A DNA stretch of 36,388 nt from Chloroflexota bacterium (GCA_021372725.1 JAJFTV010000160.1:1-36388); one strand, 5' to 3'; positions 9,166 through 17,769 are shown, counted from the stretch's first letter. The notes: generated by a model not told the origin, from the letters alone. Translations and numbers: made by a program.

Positions 9166-9430
9166 TTTTTCAGGCGATCTGGCCTTCTTATGCGCAATAA
9201 GATGATACCTGATGGATGATTTTCCTTTAAATAAATACAAAAAGAATTCAGCGATAATGTGATGATTATATCAGATTAATGCAGCCAGCTTGACAAAATT
9301 CCGCCGACCGGTTTGATTCCACATCGGAACCTTCGACACAATCCATAAACGAACCTGTGTCCATTTTGGTCTATCTTATAACATGGACAGATCAAATGGA
9401 CACAGAAATAACTCGTCGATTCGGTTTTAT
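9166..9430. other. Gene-free stretch between punA and the threonine aldolase gene
   Basis: No open frame here looks like a gene on either strand. The stretch is A/T-rich up to about 9290. Its only clear structure is the long inverted repeat at 9355-9405, annotated separately. A TTGACA on the forward strand at 9290-9295 has no matching -10 and no gene downstream. Confidence 0.7.
9355..9405. repeat. 12-bp inverted repeat with partly self-complementary interior
   Basis: CTGTGTCCATTT at 9355-9366 is perfectly inverted as AAATGGACACAG at 9394-9405, and 27 bases separate the arms. The interior continues with imperfect symmetry (GGTCTATC against GACAGATC) and repeats ATGGACA directly just inside the right arm. 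It lies 25 bases downstream of the threonine aldolase stop. No T-tract follows on either side, so it is a poor intrinsic terminator. It may be the paired ends of a decayed mobile element or a protein binding site. Confidence 0.7.
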
Positions 9431-10477
9431 CTAAAGTGAGGACAGGATACTATTAAACGCCTTAATTGTGCGGGTAACGTCTTCATCACTGATCCAGTAA
9501 TGCGTTACCATGCGAAAATGTCTGGGGCCCGCCGACCCGATCATAATATTCTGTTGTGCCATTTTTTCAATAAACGCAGCTCCGTCTACAGGGATTGAAT
9601 CATCCAGTGCAATAAACAGCATGTTGGTGGAAATGGGTGGATTGAGATATTTGTACAGGCCCGGTAATTTAAGCAAACCGTCAGAGAGAGCCTGGAGGCG
9701 TTGATGGTCTTCGACAAGCCGTTCCGTCATTTCCTCCAGGGCGACAATCCCGGCCGCGGCAATATACCCGACCTGGCGCATACCACCCCCGAGTTGTTTA
9801 CGGATGCGGATGGCATCATGAATAAATTCCTTTGAACCGCATAAAACGGATCCCACAGGTGCGCAAAGACCCTTGCTCAGGCAAAAAGTGATCGAATCAG
9901 CCGGGGCTGCCAATTCCCTGGCGGTTGTACCCATCGCAACAGCCGCGTTGAAAATCCGGGCGCCGTCCAGATGGAATAACAAACCATTTGAATGGGCAAA
10001 TTCCCCGACCGCATTCGTGTACTCCACTGAAAGAGGTGCTCCGCCGCAGCGATTTTGGGTATTTTCAAGAACCACGAGCCTTGAGCGTGGATGATGTGGG
10101 TTGTCCGGCCTGACAGCCGATTGCAAATCCTGCATCTTGAGTGTCCCATCGTCTTCATTCGGAAGAAGGTACATGGCTACACCACCCAGGGCTGAAACGC
10201 CGCCGCCTTCAAACAGAAAGGTGTGGGCACGGTTTCCCATGATCACCTCATCACCGCGGTTGCAATGCACCAATACGGCTGTCAAATTACCCATCGTTCC
10301 GGATGGTAAGTACAGGCCGGCTTCCTTGCCCATCCTTTCCGCTGCCATCGTTTGTAACCGGTTAACAGTCGGATCTTCTCCATAAACATCATCCCCCGCT
10401 TCTGCCGCAGCCATCGCTTTTAACATAGATTGTGTTGGCATCGTGACAGTATCTGAACGTAAATCTATTTTTTTCAT
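9431..10477 (-). CDS. ltaE: Low-specificity L-threonine aldolase
   Basis: This PLP enzyme cleaves L-threonine or L-allo-threonine to glycine and acetaldehyde. Family features include IDLRSDTVTMP at the N-terminus, GEDPTVNRLQ near residue 33, LPSGTMGNL near 58, an active-site histidine near 85, and HLDGARIFNAA at 169-179 with the PLP-contacting aspartate and arginine. The Schiff-base lysine lies in CLSKGLCAPVGS (K202). At 348 residues it has the usual size. I start it at the ATG at 10477 because GGAGG lies five bases upstream; a TTG four codons earlier has no such site. It follows rluD by 51 bases and is probably the last gene of the lspA-rluD-ltaE leftward set. Confidence 0.93.
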   Translation of the reverse strand: MKKIDLRSDTVTMPTQSMLKAMAAAEAGDDVYGEDPTVNRLQTMAAERMGKEAGLYLPSGTMGNLTAVLVHCNRGDEVIMGNRAHTFLFEGGGVSALGGVAMYLLPNEDDGTLKMQDLQSAVRPDNPHHPRSRLVVLENTQNRCGGAPLSVEYTNAVGEFAHSNGLLFHLDGARIFNAAVAMGTTARELAAPADSITFCLSKGLCAPVGSVLCGSKEFIHDAIRIRKQLGGGMRQVGYIAAAGIVALEEMTERLVEDHQRLQALSDGLLKLPGLYKYLNPPISTNMLFIALDDSIPVDGAAFIEKMAQQNIMIGSAGPRHFRMVTHYWISDEDVTRTIKAFNSILSSL

Positions 10478-10528
10478 ACAATCCTCCAAAATTAGAATGG
10501 TTCGATCCCATACCAGGCGTTCTATCCA

Positions 10529-11458
10529 TCATTCCAACATTTCTAAAATATCCGCCAGATCTTTCGGCAGACTTGCTTCAAAGGTTCTTTGTTCTGTTTC
10601 ACCTGGAAACGTGATCCGTAGCCGGTAAGCATGTAAAAATTGCCGTGCTGCGGGCAGTGAAGGGTGACGATGTCCATATAAAGTATCTCCTACCAATGGA
10701 CACCCAATAAAGGCCAAATGCAAACGAATCTGATGAGTTCTACCCGTCAGCAATTTTACCTGCAAGAGTGTATGGTGATGATAAGCCTTTACTGTGGAAT
10801 ACTCTGAAATGGCCTCACGTCCTTTGCCGGTATGCAGGACTGCCATCTTTTTCCGGTGAGATGGATCCCGGCCGATGGGGGCTTCCACCCGCCCGGCCGG
10901 TGTTGGAGGGGCTCCATCTACAAGCGCCAGATAGGTCTTTTCCACTTTTCGGAGTCGAAATTGATCTTGCAGCCAGCGGAGGGTACGATCATTCTTGGCA
11001 ATTATGATAAGTCCGGATGTGTCTTTGTCCAGGCGATGAACCACTCCCGGGCGGATCTCACCGCCAATTCCTTCGATCTCAGGTGCATGAGCCAATACTG
11101 CATGAACAAGAGTATCCCGGTCATGGCCGGCAGAAGGATGAACGACCATTCCTGGCGGTTTGTTAATCAGTATCAGGTCGTCGTTTTCAAAAACAATGTC
11201 CAGTGGAATATCCTGCGGTTCCAGGTCTGTTGGGACCGGGGGTGGGATGATGACCTCAATATGATCACCAGGGAATACCGTTTGCCCGTTTTTGACAGCT
11301 TGCTGGTCGTTGACCCGGATGAAACCGTCGCGAATCAGGCCCTGGAGACGTGATCGCGATAGCTCGGTTATTTGCCCGGTCAAATATTTATCAAGACGCT
11401 GTGCTTCTTTTTCCTGATTGATTAGCTTTAGAATCTGATTTCCCAATCTACCATCCAT
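10529..11458 (-). CDS. rluD: 23S rRNA pseudouridine synthase, RluD family
   Basis: RluA/RluD-family enzymes isomerise uridines in rRNA; in E. coli RluD acts on helix 69 of 23S rRNA. An S4 RNA-binding domain lies at about residues 19-65 (RLDKYLTGQITELSRSRLQ). The catalytic motif HRLDKDTSGLIIIAK has its aspartate at 144. The downstream motif LLTGRTHQIRLHLAFIG, with CPLVGDTLYG, completes the synthase core. I place the start at the ATG at 11458, which gives 309 residues, the normal length. A frame extending up to 11551 would run into lspA. The exact rRNA target cannot be assigned from sequence, so RluD is a family-level name. Confidence 0.9.
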   Translation of the reverse strand: MDGRLGNQILKLINQEKEAQRLDKYLTGQITELSRSRLQGLIRDGFIRVNDQQAVKNGQTVFPGDHIEVIIPPPVPTDLEPQDIPLDIVFENDDLILINKPPGMVVHPSAGHDRDTLVHAVLAHAPEIEGIGGEIRPGVVHRLDKDTSGLIIIAKNDRTLRWLQDQFRLRKVEKTYLALVDGAPPTPAGRVEAPIGRDPSHRKKMAVLHTGKGREAISEYSTVKAYHHHTLLQVKLLTGRTHQIRLHLAFIGCPLVGDTLYGHRHPSLPAARQFLHAYRLRITFPGETEQRTFEASLPKDLADILEMLE

Positions 11459-11499
11459 AATCAGCCTGCTGGCTGCCTTAAAATCCTGCCCTGGTTTTG

Positions 11500-12000
11500 T
11501 TACTGGCTCTTTTCCTGTTCGGGTTGCCTGGTATGGCGTTCCTGCAGCCATATTCCCAGTAGAAGAACAAATACACCGATGGTAATGCTCGAATCTGCGA
11601 CATTAAACACCGGAAAATTGCCCACGGATATAAAATCGATCACATGCCCAAACCGGATCCGATCAATCGCATTGCCCAGAGCTCCGCCCAACTGCATACA
11701 TAAGGCCGTCCGTAAAGCCCACTCTGATGCCGGCACACGCGGAAAGTAGACGATAATGGCAAGTGATACCAATAAAGACAGAATTAAGAACAGGATGCTT
11801 TTATCCTGAAACATGCCAAAAGCTACCCCGGTATTGTACCAATGGACAACGCGAGCATAAGGAGCAAGCCATGGCCATGGTGACCACGTTTCGCCCACTG
11901 CGAGATTGGATCGCAGCAGGAATTTTGTCCATTGATCCAAGGCGATAATGAGACCGGCAGGGATAAATAACACCAGATAGGATTGCAGCAGTTTCTTCAA
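11500..12000 (-). CDS. lspA: Lipoprotein signal peptidase (signal peptidase II)
   Basis: LspA removes the signal peptide from diacylglyceryl-modified prolipoproteins in the membrane. The catalytic aspartates are in GNAIDR (D113) and FNVADS (D136), within the conserved five-box arrangement. The early LDQWTKFLL motif at residues 21-29 and [14 protein letters not shown] at 51-64 also match. Four hydrophobic segments are visible in 166 residues. Translation starts at a TTG: GGGAGG lies five bases ahead, while the nearby ATG in another frame stops after two codons. It complements lgt at 134-1078. It opens the leftward set that continues with rluD. Confidence 0.95.
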   Translation of the reverse strand: MKKLLQSYLVLFIPAGLIIALDQWTKFLLRSNLAVGETWSPWPWLAPYARVVHWYNTGVAFGMFQDKSILFLILSLLVSLAIIVYFPRVPASEWALRTALCMQLGGALGNAIDRIRFGHVIDFISVGNFPVFNVADSSITIGVFVLLLGIWLQERHTRQPEQEKSQ

Positions 12001-12249
12001 ATCATCCTCCCAAAATACATCCCCCCCATTTTACTTCATTTCCACCTTCCTTTTCGATCTCGCAGTAAAAGTGGGTTCCGATGGGCTTATCGAGGATTGA
12101 TGAAAGGTAAGAACGCATTCAATGGTGTGAGTGAATGATAAATTTACTTTTTTCTTTCCCGCAAAATGATAAATTGTCTTCCACCAGACCTGTCAGATAG
12201 GATAAAATAGAGTGCTGAAATTGGAGACTGATACCCCAATGGCCAATTC

Positions 12250-13590
12250 ATGACAAAATCATCCATAACAACCATTACGCTTAAAAAGATTTTCCAAACC
12301 TGGTGGCCGTTAGCCGCCAGTTGGCTTTTAATGTCCCTTGAAGGGCCGCTGGTCAATGCCATGATAGCCCGCCTTGCCAACCCGGAGCTCAATCTGGCAG
12401 GCTTTGGCAGCGTCGCCGAACCACTCCGTTCACTGACCACTGCCCCTTTGTTGATGCTGCTTTCAGCCACGGTGGCACTTGCACGAGACTGGAAGAGCTA
12501 CATAAAGATAAGGCGATTTATGTTGGTTGCTGCCGGTGTGATGACGGTAGTCCATTTTTTATTGGCCTATACCCCTTTGTATTTTGTGGTGGTGCGAGAT
12601 CTGATCGGGGTTCCCGAAGAGATCGTTTCCATCTCAAGAGTCGGTCTGATGATCACACTCCCGCTTCCGTGGGCGATCGGTTACCGGCGTTTTCAACAAG
12701 GGATCATGATTCGATACGGATATTCCAATGCCGTAGTTACGGGAACCTTCATCCGGTTGGGTTCAGTATTGAGTGTCCTGTTGATCGGATATGGGATTGG
12801 AACTATCTCCGGTATCATCGTTGGAGCTGCCGCACTGACTGCCGGTATGTTTGCTGAAGCAATTTATTGTGGATGGCGTGTCAAACCCATCCTGCAATTC
12901 ATTCCAAAGGATTGCGGTGATCATCAGGATTTGACGTGGAAGTCCTTTATCATGTTCTACCTTCCTTTGGTGCTTACATCACTGCTAAACACGATCTGGA
13001 GGCCGATCGGCAGCGCTGCCATAAGCCGTATGCCGGAAGCCATCAATTCCCTGGCTGTGTGGCCGGTCTTGAGCGGCGTAATATTCATGTTTCAGACACT
13101 GGGTATATCCTATAACGAGGTCGTGGTTGCGTTGCTGGATAGAGCGGGGTCGTACAAAAACTTGCGTAAATTCGCCCTGCTGCTTTTTACAGGAATTACC
13201 CTGCTGTTCCTTCTGATAGTCTGCACGCCCCTGTCAAATTTCTGGTTCGAGACAATTTCAGCGTTACCTGAAGATCTACTACCATTGGCCAACAATGCTA
13301 TCTGGCTGATGCTCCCGCTCCCCGGAGTGGCAGTTTTTATAAGCTGGTTCCAGGGTGCTGTTCTTTGCAGCCAAAAGACCCGCGGCATCACGGAATCGGT
13401 GATTATTTTTCTGGCGGTCATATTGACCGTCCTGGGAATTGGGATTGCATCCAACCAGGTATCGGGTCTTTATTTTGGGGCAGCCGGGTTTACGATTGCA
13501 ACGCTCTGCCAAATGGGATGGTTGTGGTACAGAGCCAGGCCTGCCTTGAAAACAGCCCGTGAGCGCGATCAGCTCCTTCAAGAACAATAG
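12250..13590 (+). CDS. MATE/MOP-superfamily multi-pass membrane protein, possibly ANKH-like
   Basis: The protein has 446 residues and about 12 hydrophobic segments in two similar halves, the layout of MATE and polysaccharide-flippase transporters. The second half contains RPIGSAAISRMPEAINSLAV, which reminds me of the vertebrate progressive-ankylosis protein ANKH and its bacterial relatives. That resemblance is from memory and not verified. The substrate is unknown. The ATG has a GGAG about 24 bases away but no well-placed ribosome binding site. A tiny ATG frame of four codons (12239-12253) overlaps the start and could influence translation. The gene is isolated, divergent from lspA and convergent with the gene at 13718. 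A TAAAAT at 12203-12208 could be its -10, without a good -35. Confidence 0.75.
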   Translation: MTKSSITTITLKKIFQTWWPLAASWLLMSLEGPLVNAMIARLANPELNLAGFGSVAEPLRSLTTAPLLMLLSATVALARDWKSYIKIRRFMLVAAGVMTVVHFLLAYTPLYFVVVRDLIGVPEEIVSISRVGLMITLPLPWAIGYRRFQQGIMIRYGYSNAVVTGTFIRLGSVLSVLLIGYGIGTISGIIVGAAALTAGMFAEAIYCGWRVKPILQFIPKDCGDHQDLTWKSFIMFYLPLVLTSLLNTIWRPIGSAAISRMPEAINSLAVWPVLSGVIFMFQTLGISYNEVVVALLDRAGSYKNLRKFALLLFTGITLLFLLIVCTPLSNFWFETISALPEDLLPLANNAIWLMLPLPGVAVFISWFQGAVLCSQKTRGITESVIIFLAVILTVLGIGIASNQVSGLYFGAAGFTIATLCQMGWLWYRARPALKTARERDQLLQEQ

Positions 13591-13658
13591 TGAATGGATG
13601 GATTGGCTCGTTTTGATGATTGTCTGAGAAAGGAAATACACCTGCAAAACCGTTGAAA

Positions 13659-13703
13659 TAAATCGACAACCGGTTCCTTCAATCGGAGCCGGTTGTCGAT
13701 TTA
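13659..13703. terminator. Bidirectional terminator-type hairpin between convergent genes
   Basis: A 19-base stem (13659-13677 with 13685-13703) is perfect apart from one G-U pair and closes a seven-base loop, TTCAATC. It sits between the stops of two convergent genes, 68 bases after one and 14 bases after the other. The A/T pairs at the base of the stem give short T-runs in both directions (TTTA), though neither side has a long T-tract. Confidence 0.75.
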
Positions 13704-13717
13704 ATACTATTCACCTA

Positions 13718-14308
13718 TCAGGAAAACAGGGGATGTCGGGGGGCGGGCATGCAGATGATTTCGATGAATCTTAAGTCGAAGAAATTTTGAGCATTGGAGG
13801 GCAATAAAATGACTGCCGTATCTGCACCACCACCGGTCCCGCTGATGGTCATGACCGGCTCATCCACCCGGATTAATCCGGCATCAGCAGCCATCAAAGC
13901 AATCTCGGCGGCAACTTTCATCCCATCCCCAAAATTTCTTAAAGTGAAGGCGATAATCTCATCCACCTGGTAAGTATTCAATTTTCTACGTATGGCGCGG
14001 TTGACACCACCAAATGCGTGTGTTGTGGTTAATACCTTTCCGCCGGTAAATTCAATTTTTTGTCTGTTCTCAGGGATCATTTCCTGGAGATCAGGCCCGC
14101 CAAAACCGGTCGAATGACTGACTGCTACCAGATTATATCCACTAAATTTTTCTGCTGCCAATACGCCGGTTGCTCCCGTCGTCGTCGCTACGACAACGGA
14201 TCTGACAACAATCTCTGCTGCTCTGTTGTAAGCAAGTTGTAAAACCCGTTCTGTATTGACCGGGCCCGCTGTTTGAAAATAAACCGTGGGGGATACGATT
14301 TCCTTCAT
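13718..14308 (-). CDS. Pyruvate kinase C-terminal-like domain protein
   Basis: The whole 196-residue protein resembles the regulatory C-terminal alpha/beta domain of pyruvate kinase without the catalytic barrel. Supporting stretches are NRAAEIVVRSVVVATTTGAT near residues 27-46, NLVAVSHSTGFGGPDLQEM near 59-77, and a glycine-rich strand ISGTGGGADTAVIL near 155-168. Stand-alone proteins of this kind are widespread in bacteria and archaea, and no activity has been established for them to my knowledge. In pyruvate kinase this domain binds allosteric effectors, so small-ligand or phosphate binding is a reasonable inference. The second ATG (14308) is chosen because AAGGAG ends six bases before it; the first ATG (14314) directly abuts that site. 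It follows the jag terminator. Confidence 0.8.
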   Translation of the reverse strand: MKEIVSPTVYFQTAGPVNTERVLQLAYNRAAEIVVRSVVVATTTGATGVLAAEKFSGYNLVAVSHSTGFGGPDLQEMIPENRQKIEFTGGKVLTTTHAFGGVNRAIRRKLNTYQVDEIIAFTLRNFGDGMKVAAEIALMAADAGLIRVDEPVMTISGTGGGADTAVILLPSNAQNFFDLRFIEIICMPAPRHPLFS

Positions 14309-14330
14309 CTTCATCTCCTTGCCAGATGGA

Positions 14331-14364
14331 TAAAAGTATAGCGCCCCTCCAATCGAGGGGCGCT
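14331..14364 (-). terminator. Rho-independent terminator after jag
   Basis: On the reverse strand a perfect ten-base stem (AGCGCCCCTC at 14340-14349 pairing with 14355-14364) closes a five-base loop and is followed by ATACTTTTA. It begins nine bases after the jag stop. It should end the rpmH-to-jag transcript and separate it from the next leftward gene. Confidence 0.85.
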
Positions 14365-14372
14365 CTTACGAC

Positions 14373-15146
14373 TTATGAGTGTTTGGGCAAGATGGTGACT
14401 TTCCGATTCGGCTCCTCACCGATGCTTTCCGTGGTGACATCGGGGTGCTCGCGTAGCTCAAGGTGAATATACCTGCGCTCATTGGCCGGCATCGGTTCCA
14501 ATACCTGGCGTCGACCGGTTTGAACAGCCTGATCGGCGAGACGGCGGGCGAGTTTTCGGAGCTGATTTTCACGCCGGGCACGGTATCCTTGCACATCCAC
14601 CAGGATGGTCACCCATTGGCCAAGTTCTTTGGCAACAATAAGGCTGGTGATGTATTGAAGTGCATTCAGTGTCTCGGCTTGTCGCCCAATTAAAATGGAA
14701 AGATCGTTACCCTGAACATCTACATGGATTACAGGGCCGGACTGATGATCGCTTTCGGTCATCACTTCTGTTATTACGGTTGCATGGACTCGCATTTTCT
14801 CAATGAGTTCTTCAACAACATGCTTCGTCACATCCAGTGCCGTTTCCATATCAATGGGTGGGACAGGCAGGGTGGATTTCTCAGTTTTGGCAATTTCATT
14901 CATCGAGAATTCCACATCTTCTTCATCGAAAAGACTGTCATCAATCTGCTCATCTTCTTTTACAGTTTTCCCAACAATAAGACGGATTCGTGCCTGGCGG
15001 TTTCCAATACCAAAGATCCCCTTGCTGCCTGAATCCAGAATTTCAATCTCGACAGCTTCCTGTGGCAATCCGAGTTGTTCCAAACCCAACTCAATCGCCT
15101 CATCCACGGAGGGAGCAATCATTTCTAGTACCGTCTTCTTTTCCAT
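14373..15146 (-). CDS. jag: RNA-binding protein Jag/KhpB (Jag-N, KH and R3H domains)
   Basis: Jag (also KhpB, or EloR in streptococci) is an RNA-binding protein linked to cell elongation and division, encoded beside yidC in many bacteria. The N-terminal Jag-N domain (about residues 1-55) includes GSKGIFGIGNRQARIRL. An acidic linker follows. The KH domain at about 135-195 contains DLSILIGRQAETLNALQYI, a GxxG-like loop. The C-terminal R3H domain has NERRYIHLEL, the R-x3-H signature. At 257 residues the length is normal. The gene begins three bases after the yidC stop, so translation is probably coupled. It is the last gene before the terminator. Confidence 0.94.
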   Translation of the reverse strand: MEKKTVLEMIAPSVDEAIELGLEQLGLPQEAVEIEILDSGSKGIFGIGNRQARIRLIVGKTVKEDEQIDDSLFDEEDVEFSMNEIAKTEKSTLPVPPIDMETALDVTKHVVEELIEKMRVHATVITEVMTESDHQSGPVIHVDVQGNDLSILIGRQAETLNALQYITSLIVAKELGQWVTILVDVQGYRARRENQLRKLARRLADQAVQTGRRQVLEPMPANERRYIHLELREHPDVTTESIGEEPNRKVTILPKHS

Positions 15147-15149
15147 AAA

Positions 15150-15974
15150 TTACCTCAATTTTTTTGTATCAATTGCCTTTTGTTGGTTACTTCCGCTGAC
15201 CTTGGGATTTCCTTTAGGGAGCAAATTCTTCCAGTTTAGTTTACCCATCAATCCATACTGAAGAATACCAAAGACGTTGGAAATGACGAAATACAATGAA
15301 AGCCCTGCAGCCAGTGTATAAGCCAGGTAACCCATCAGGAAGGGCATGTAGATATTCATCATGTTGCCCATCATGGCACTCTGATCCCCAGGGTTGGAAG
15401 AAGTAGTAGCGGGCTGGGAAAGCTTGGATTGCAGATAGGTCGTAATAACAACGACAATGGCCAGTACTGGAATTCCAAATGACAGAAACGGCACGTGTAA
15501 TCGTTCCGGCAGGCCCAGATCCATCCAAAGGAATGAGCTGTTCAAAGGGATCATTGAGCCTGCATCCTGGACTCCGTCATAAATGAAGCGCATTAAGCCC
15601 AAAAGCTCAAGCGGGGTGCTGGCTAATGCCCGAATGATTGCCTGGTACAACCCGATGATGATCGGGAATTGAATTAATGTCGGCAAACAGGAAGACATCG
15701 GATTATATCCGATATCCTTGTACATCTTCATCTGTTCCTGTGACAGCTTTTCGCGGTCGTTCTTATATTTCGCCTGAATTTCAAGCCAGCGTTTGTCGTT
15801 TTGCAGCTCCTGCATCTTCTTCGTGCCTTTCAATTGTTGGGCAGTCAGGGGATAGGTGATCAAACGAATGAGGATTGTAAACAAAATAATCGCAACGCCA
15901 AAGTTTTGACCGACCAGGTTATAGATGAACAGCAGTATATTAATAAATGGACCAATGATTATGGTATCCCACAT
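15150..15974 (-). CDS. yidC: Membrane protein insertase YidC (Oxa1 family)
   Basis: YidC inserts and folds inner-membrane proteins, alone or with the Sec translocon. Hydrophobic segments begin at about residues 8-22 and 27-43. The conserved groove arginine is R37 in FTILIRLITYPLT. The cytoplasmic hairpin region includes KYKNDREKLSQEQMKMYKD, followed by GYNPMSSCLPTLIQFPI. MNIYMPFLMGYLAYTLAAGL and LYFVISNVFGILQ make up the C-terminal segments. At 274 residues it lacks the large periplasmic domain of Gram-negative YidC and has no lipobox. It is 11 bases downstream of the PQQ lipoprotein gene and three bases upstream of jag. Confidence 0.95.
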   Translation of the reverse strand: MWDTIIIGPFINILLFIYNLVGQNFGVAIILFTILIRLITYPLTAQQLKGTKKMQELQNDKRWLEIQAKYKNDREKLSQEQMKMYKDIGYNPMSSCLPTLIQFPIIIGLYQAIIRALASTPLELLGLMRFIYDGVQDAGSMIPLNSSFLWMDLGLPERLHVPFLSFGIPVLAIVVVITTYLQSKLSQPATTSSNPGDQSAMMGNMMNIYMPFLMGYLAYTLAAGLSLYFVISNVFGILQYGLMGKLNWKNLLPKGNPKVSGSNQQKAIDTKKLR

Positions 15975-15985
15975 GTTATTTTCCT

Positions 15986-17050
15986 TTATTTGGCTGGAAC
16001 AAACGTCCAGACCTCGTTGCCGCTAAAATCGTATGCGACCAGAAGGTTCTCACCATTCATAATAGAAACCACAATCCGGTCATCACCAATTGCCGGACGC
16101 CCATATAATTTGCCTTCGATGGAGCGCGTCCACTTCTTGATACCGTCAAAACCGACAAACACAACATCACCGGTTTCTGTCACAAATACAACCCCATTCG
16201 GCGTCAGATTTCCGCAACCCACCACCGGGCCACCGGCTTCCACCTTCCACAATTGGCTTCCATCCACGGAATTGATGGCATAAATTTGCCCGCTTAGATC
16301 ACCCAAATAGAGTGTCCCTTCATTCATTACCGGACTTCCCCAGCCATCTGAATCGATGGCGGACTGCCAAAGGATTTGATGATCCTTCGTGTTAATGGCA
16401 TAGAGAGTACCGGAAAGAGTGGTAGCATACAAAGTACCGTCATCCAATAACGGGGCATATACCACTGCACCATCCAATTCCAGGTTCCAAACCTGTTCGC
16501 CAGTTCGCGGGTTCACCGCATAAACATGGTGGTCCATGGATGCCTGGTAGATGAGGCTGCCATCGCTGACAGGTTGTGCCCACAATGCCTGGGTTGAATC
16601 CTCAAAAACCCATTGTTTTTGACCTGATGTGGATAATGCATACAGGTTGGAATTGGACACCGGCGCAAAAATTTGATCTTCGGTTACCAGAACACTCCCG
16701 ATATATCGCCCTGTGGCTTCGGTAAATGTCCAGTTTTGAGCACCAGTTTGGGGGTTAATGCTGTAAAGCGTATTGAGATAGTCACCCACAATTAACTGAT
16801 CCCCGGAAGAATAAACCGGAGCATAGAAATGAGTTGTGGTTTTTGCTTCTGCCGGGAATTTCCAGGTCAGGTTGCCATCAGCCATGCGAATGGCATATAC
16901 AACCGTTGAATTGGAAAGATATACCGTATCCCCATTTACACTCATGCCTGGCCAGCTTGAATTTCCAATTGATCCGGAGCCGCTGCACGAGGAAAACAAC
17001 ACAGCTCCAATCAAGAAAATTGCCATATAGATAGATTTTCGATATTTCAT
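15986..17050 (-). CDS. PQQ-repeat beta-propeller lipoprotein (BamB-like fold)
   Basis: The N-terminus is a lipoprotein signal peptide: basic MKYRKS, a hydrophobic core, then LFSSC with phenylalanine rather than the usual leucine at position -3. The rest of the 354 residues are PQQ/BamB-type propeller repeats with recurrent units such as LYLGDLSGQIYAINSVDGSQ and the repeated W at strand ends. No enzyme active site is visible; the fold commonly serves as a protein-interaction scaffold. It sits inside the conserved yidD-yidC junction, 21 bases after yidD and 11 before yidC. A role in membrane protein insertion or quality control is an inference from position only. BamB itself belongs to an outer-membrane complex, so this is not called bamB. 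Confidence 0.88.
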   Translation of the reverse strand: MKYRKSIYMAIFLIGAVLFSSCSGSGSIGNSSWPGMSVNGDTVYLSNSTVVYAIRMADGNLTWKFPAEAKTTTHFYAPVYSSGDQLIVGDYLNTLYSINPQTGAQNWTFTEATGRYIGSVLVTEDQIFAPVSNSNLYALSTSGQKQWVFEDSTQALWAQPVSDGSLIYQASMDHHVYAVNPRTGEQVWNLELDGAVVYAPLLDDGTLYATTLSGTLYAINTKDHQILWQSAIDSDGWGSPVMNEGTLYLGDLSGQIYAINSVDGSQLWKVEAGGPVVGCGNLTPNGVVFVTETGDVVFVGFDGIKKWTRSIEGKLYGRPAIGDDRIVVSIMNGENLLVAYDFSGNEVWTFVPAK

Positions 17051-17071
17051 TTAGGAAGGTCCTGTTTTTCT

Positions 17072-17395
17072 TTAGTTTGTTACTTTATGAGAACAATGAT
17101 GAGGGAGTTCTACCGGTACAGGATCAAACCCACCCGCATTGAATGGGTTACAGCGCAGAATACGCCAAATACCCATCAGAGTACCGCGCAGTGCGCCATA
17201 ACGGTAAATAGCTTGATAAGTATAATGAGAACATGTTGGATAGAAACGGCAAGTTCCAGGCGGATTCAGGGGAGAGATAAAAATTTGATATCCGCGTATC
17301 AATGCCAGTAAAACCAAACTTGGAAATGTTTTGATGGTTACAGGTATGTCGCGAAGCCGTGCTTCTTTTATATTATCCTGGAATGTTTCTTCCAT
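17072..17395 (-). CDS. yidD: Membrane protein insertion efficiency factor YidD
   Basis: YidD is a small membrane-associated protein encoded next to yidC that aids insertion of some membrane proteins in E. coli. The family signature [15 protein letters not shown] (about residues 49-63) and [17 protein letters not shown] (about 79-95) with three conserved cysteines are present. The amphipathic helix [12 protein letters not shown] precedes them. At 107 residues it is slightly longer at the N-terminus than E. coli YidD. The start is two bases after the rnpA stop, in keeping with translational coupling. Confidence 0.94.
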   Translation of the reverse strand: MEETFQDNIKEARLRDIPVTIKTFPSLVLLALIRGYQIFISPLNPPGTCRFYPTCSHYTYQAIYRYGALRGTLMGIWRILRCNPFNAGGFDPVPVELPHHCSHKVTN

Positions 17396-17397
17396 AA

Positions 17398-17769
17398 TTA
17401 CCGATCAACCTGGGATAACACCCCGGCTTTTTTAAGTAAGTTAAAAACGGCGCATTGCAGATCACTATATACGACGTTCCCGCATGGTTGGCGGGCGATC
17501 ACAATTATATCCCATCCTTCTGCAAGGTTAGATAGCTGCTCCTTCATGCAGGCCCTGAGTCTTCGCTTGATCAAATTTCTTTGGACAGCGCCCCCCGTCA
17601 GCTTACCGGCAACGATCCCAATACGAGAAAAAGAGGCGTTATTGGGCGAGGTGATAATAATAACAAGCGGGTTTTTATATACTTTTCCCGAATTTCGAAC
17701 AAACTGAAAATCAGAGGAACTTCTTAACCTGTGTTTTTTATCGATCACATCTGACCGTCTTGCTGGCAA
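17398..17769 (-). CDS. rnpA: Ribonuclease P protein component
   Basis: RnpA is the protein cofactor that helps RNase P RNA cleave 5' leaders from pre-tRNAs. [12 protein letters not shown] near the N-terminus and the RNR-type motif [20 protein letters not shown] match the family, as does the basic, beta-rich remainder. The start is uncertain. I use the TTG at 17769, which has AGGAGG 11 bases upstream (123 residues). A GTG at 17748 gives a more family-typical N-terminus (IDKKHRLR) but has no ribosome binding site, and a TTG at 17796 is also in frame. The RNA partner rnpB is at 34692-35113. It lies downstream of rpmH as in most bacteria. Confidence 0.9.
   Translation of the reverse strand: MPARRSDVIDKKHRLRSSSDFQFVRNSGKVYKNPLVIIITSPNNASFSRIGIVAGKLTGGAVQRNLIKRRLRACMKEQLSNLAEGWDIIVIARQPCGNVVYSDLQCAVFNLLKKAGVLSQVDR

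Noticed and set aside
10832..11353. 173-codon forward frame opposite rluD
   Set aside because: It is antisense to conserved pseudouridine synthase motifs, and its residues look like a mirror translation.
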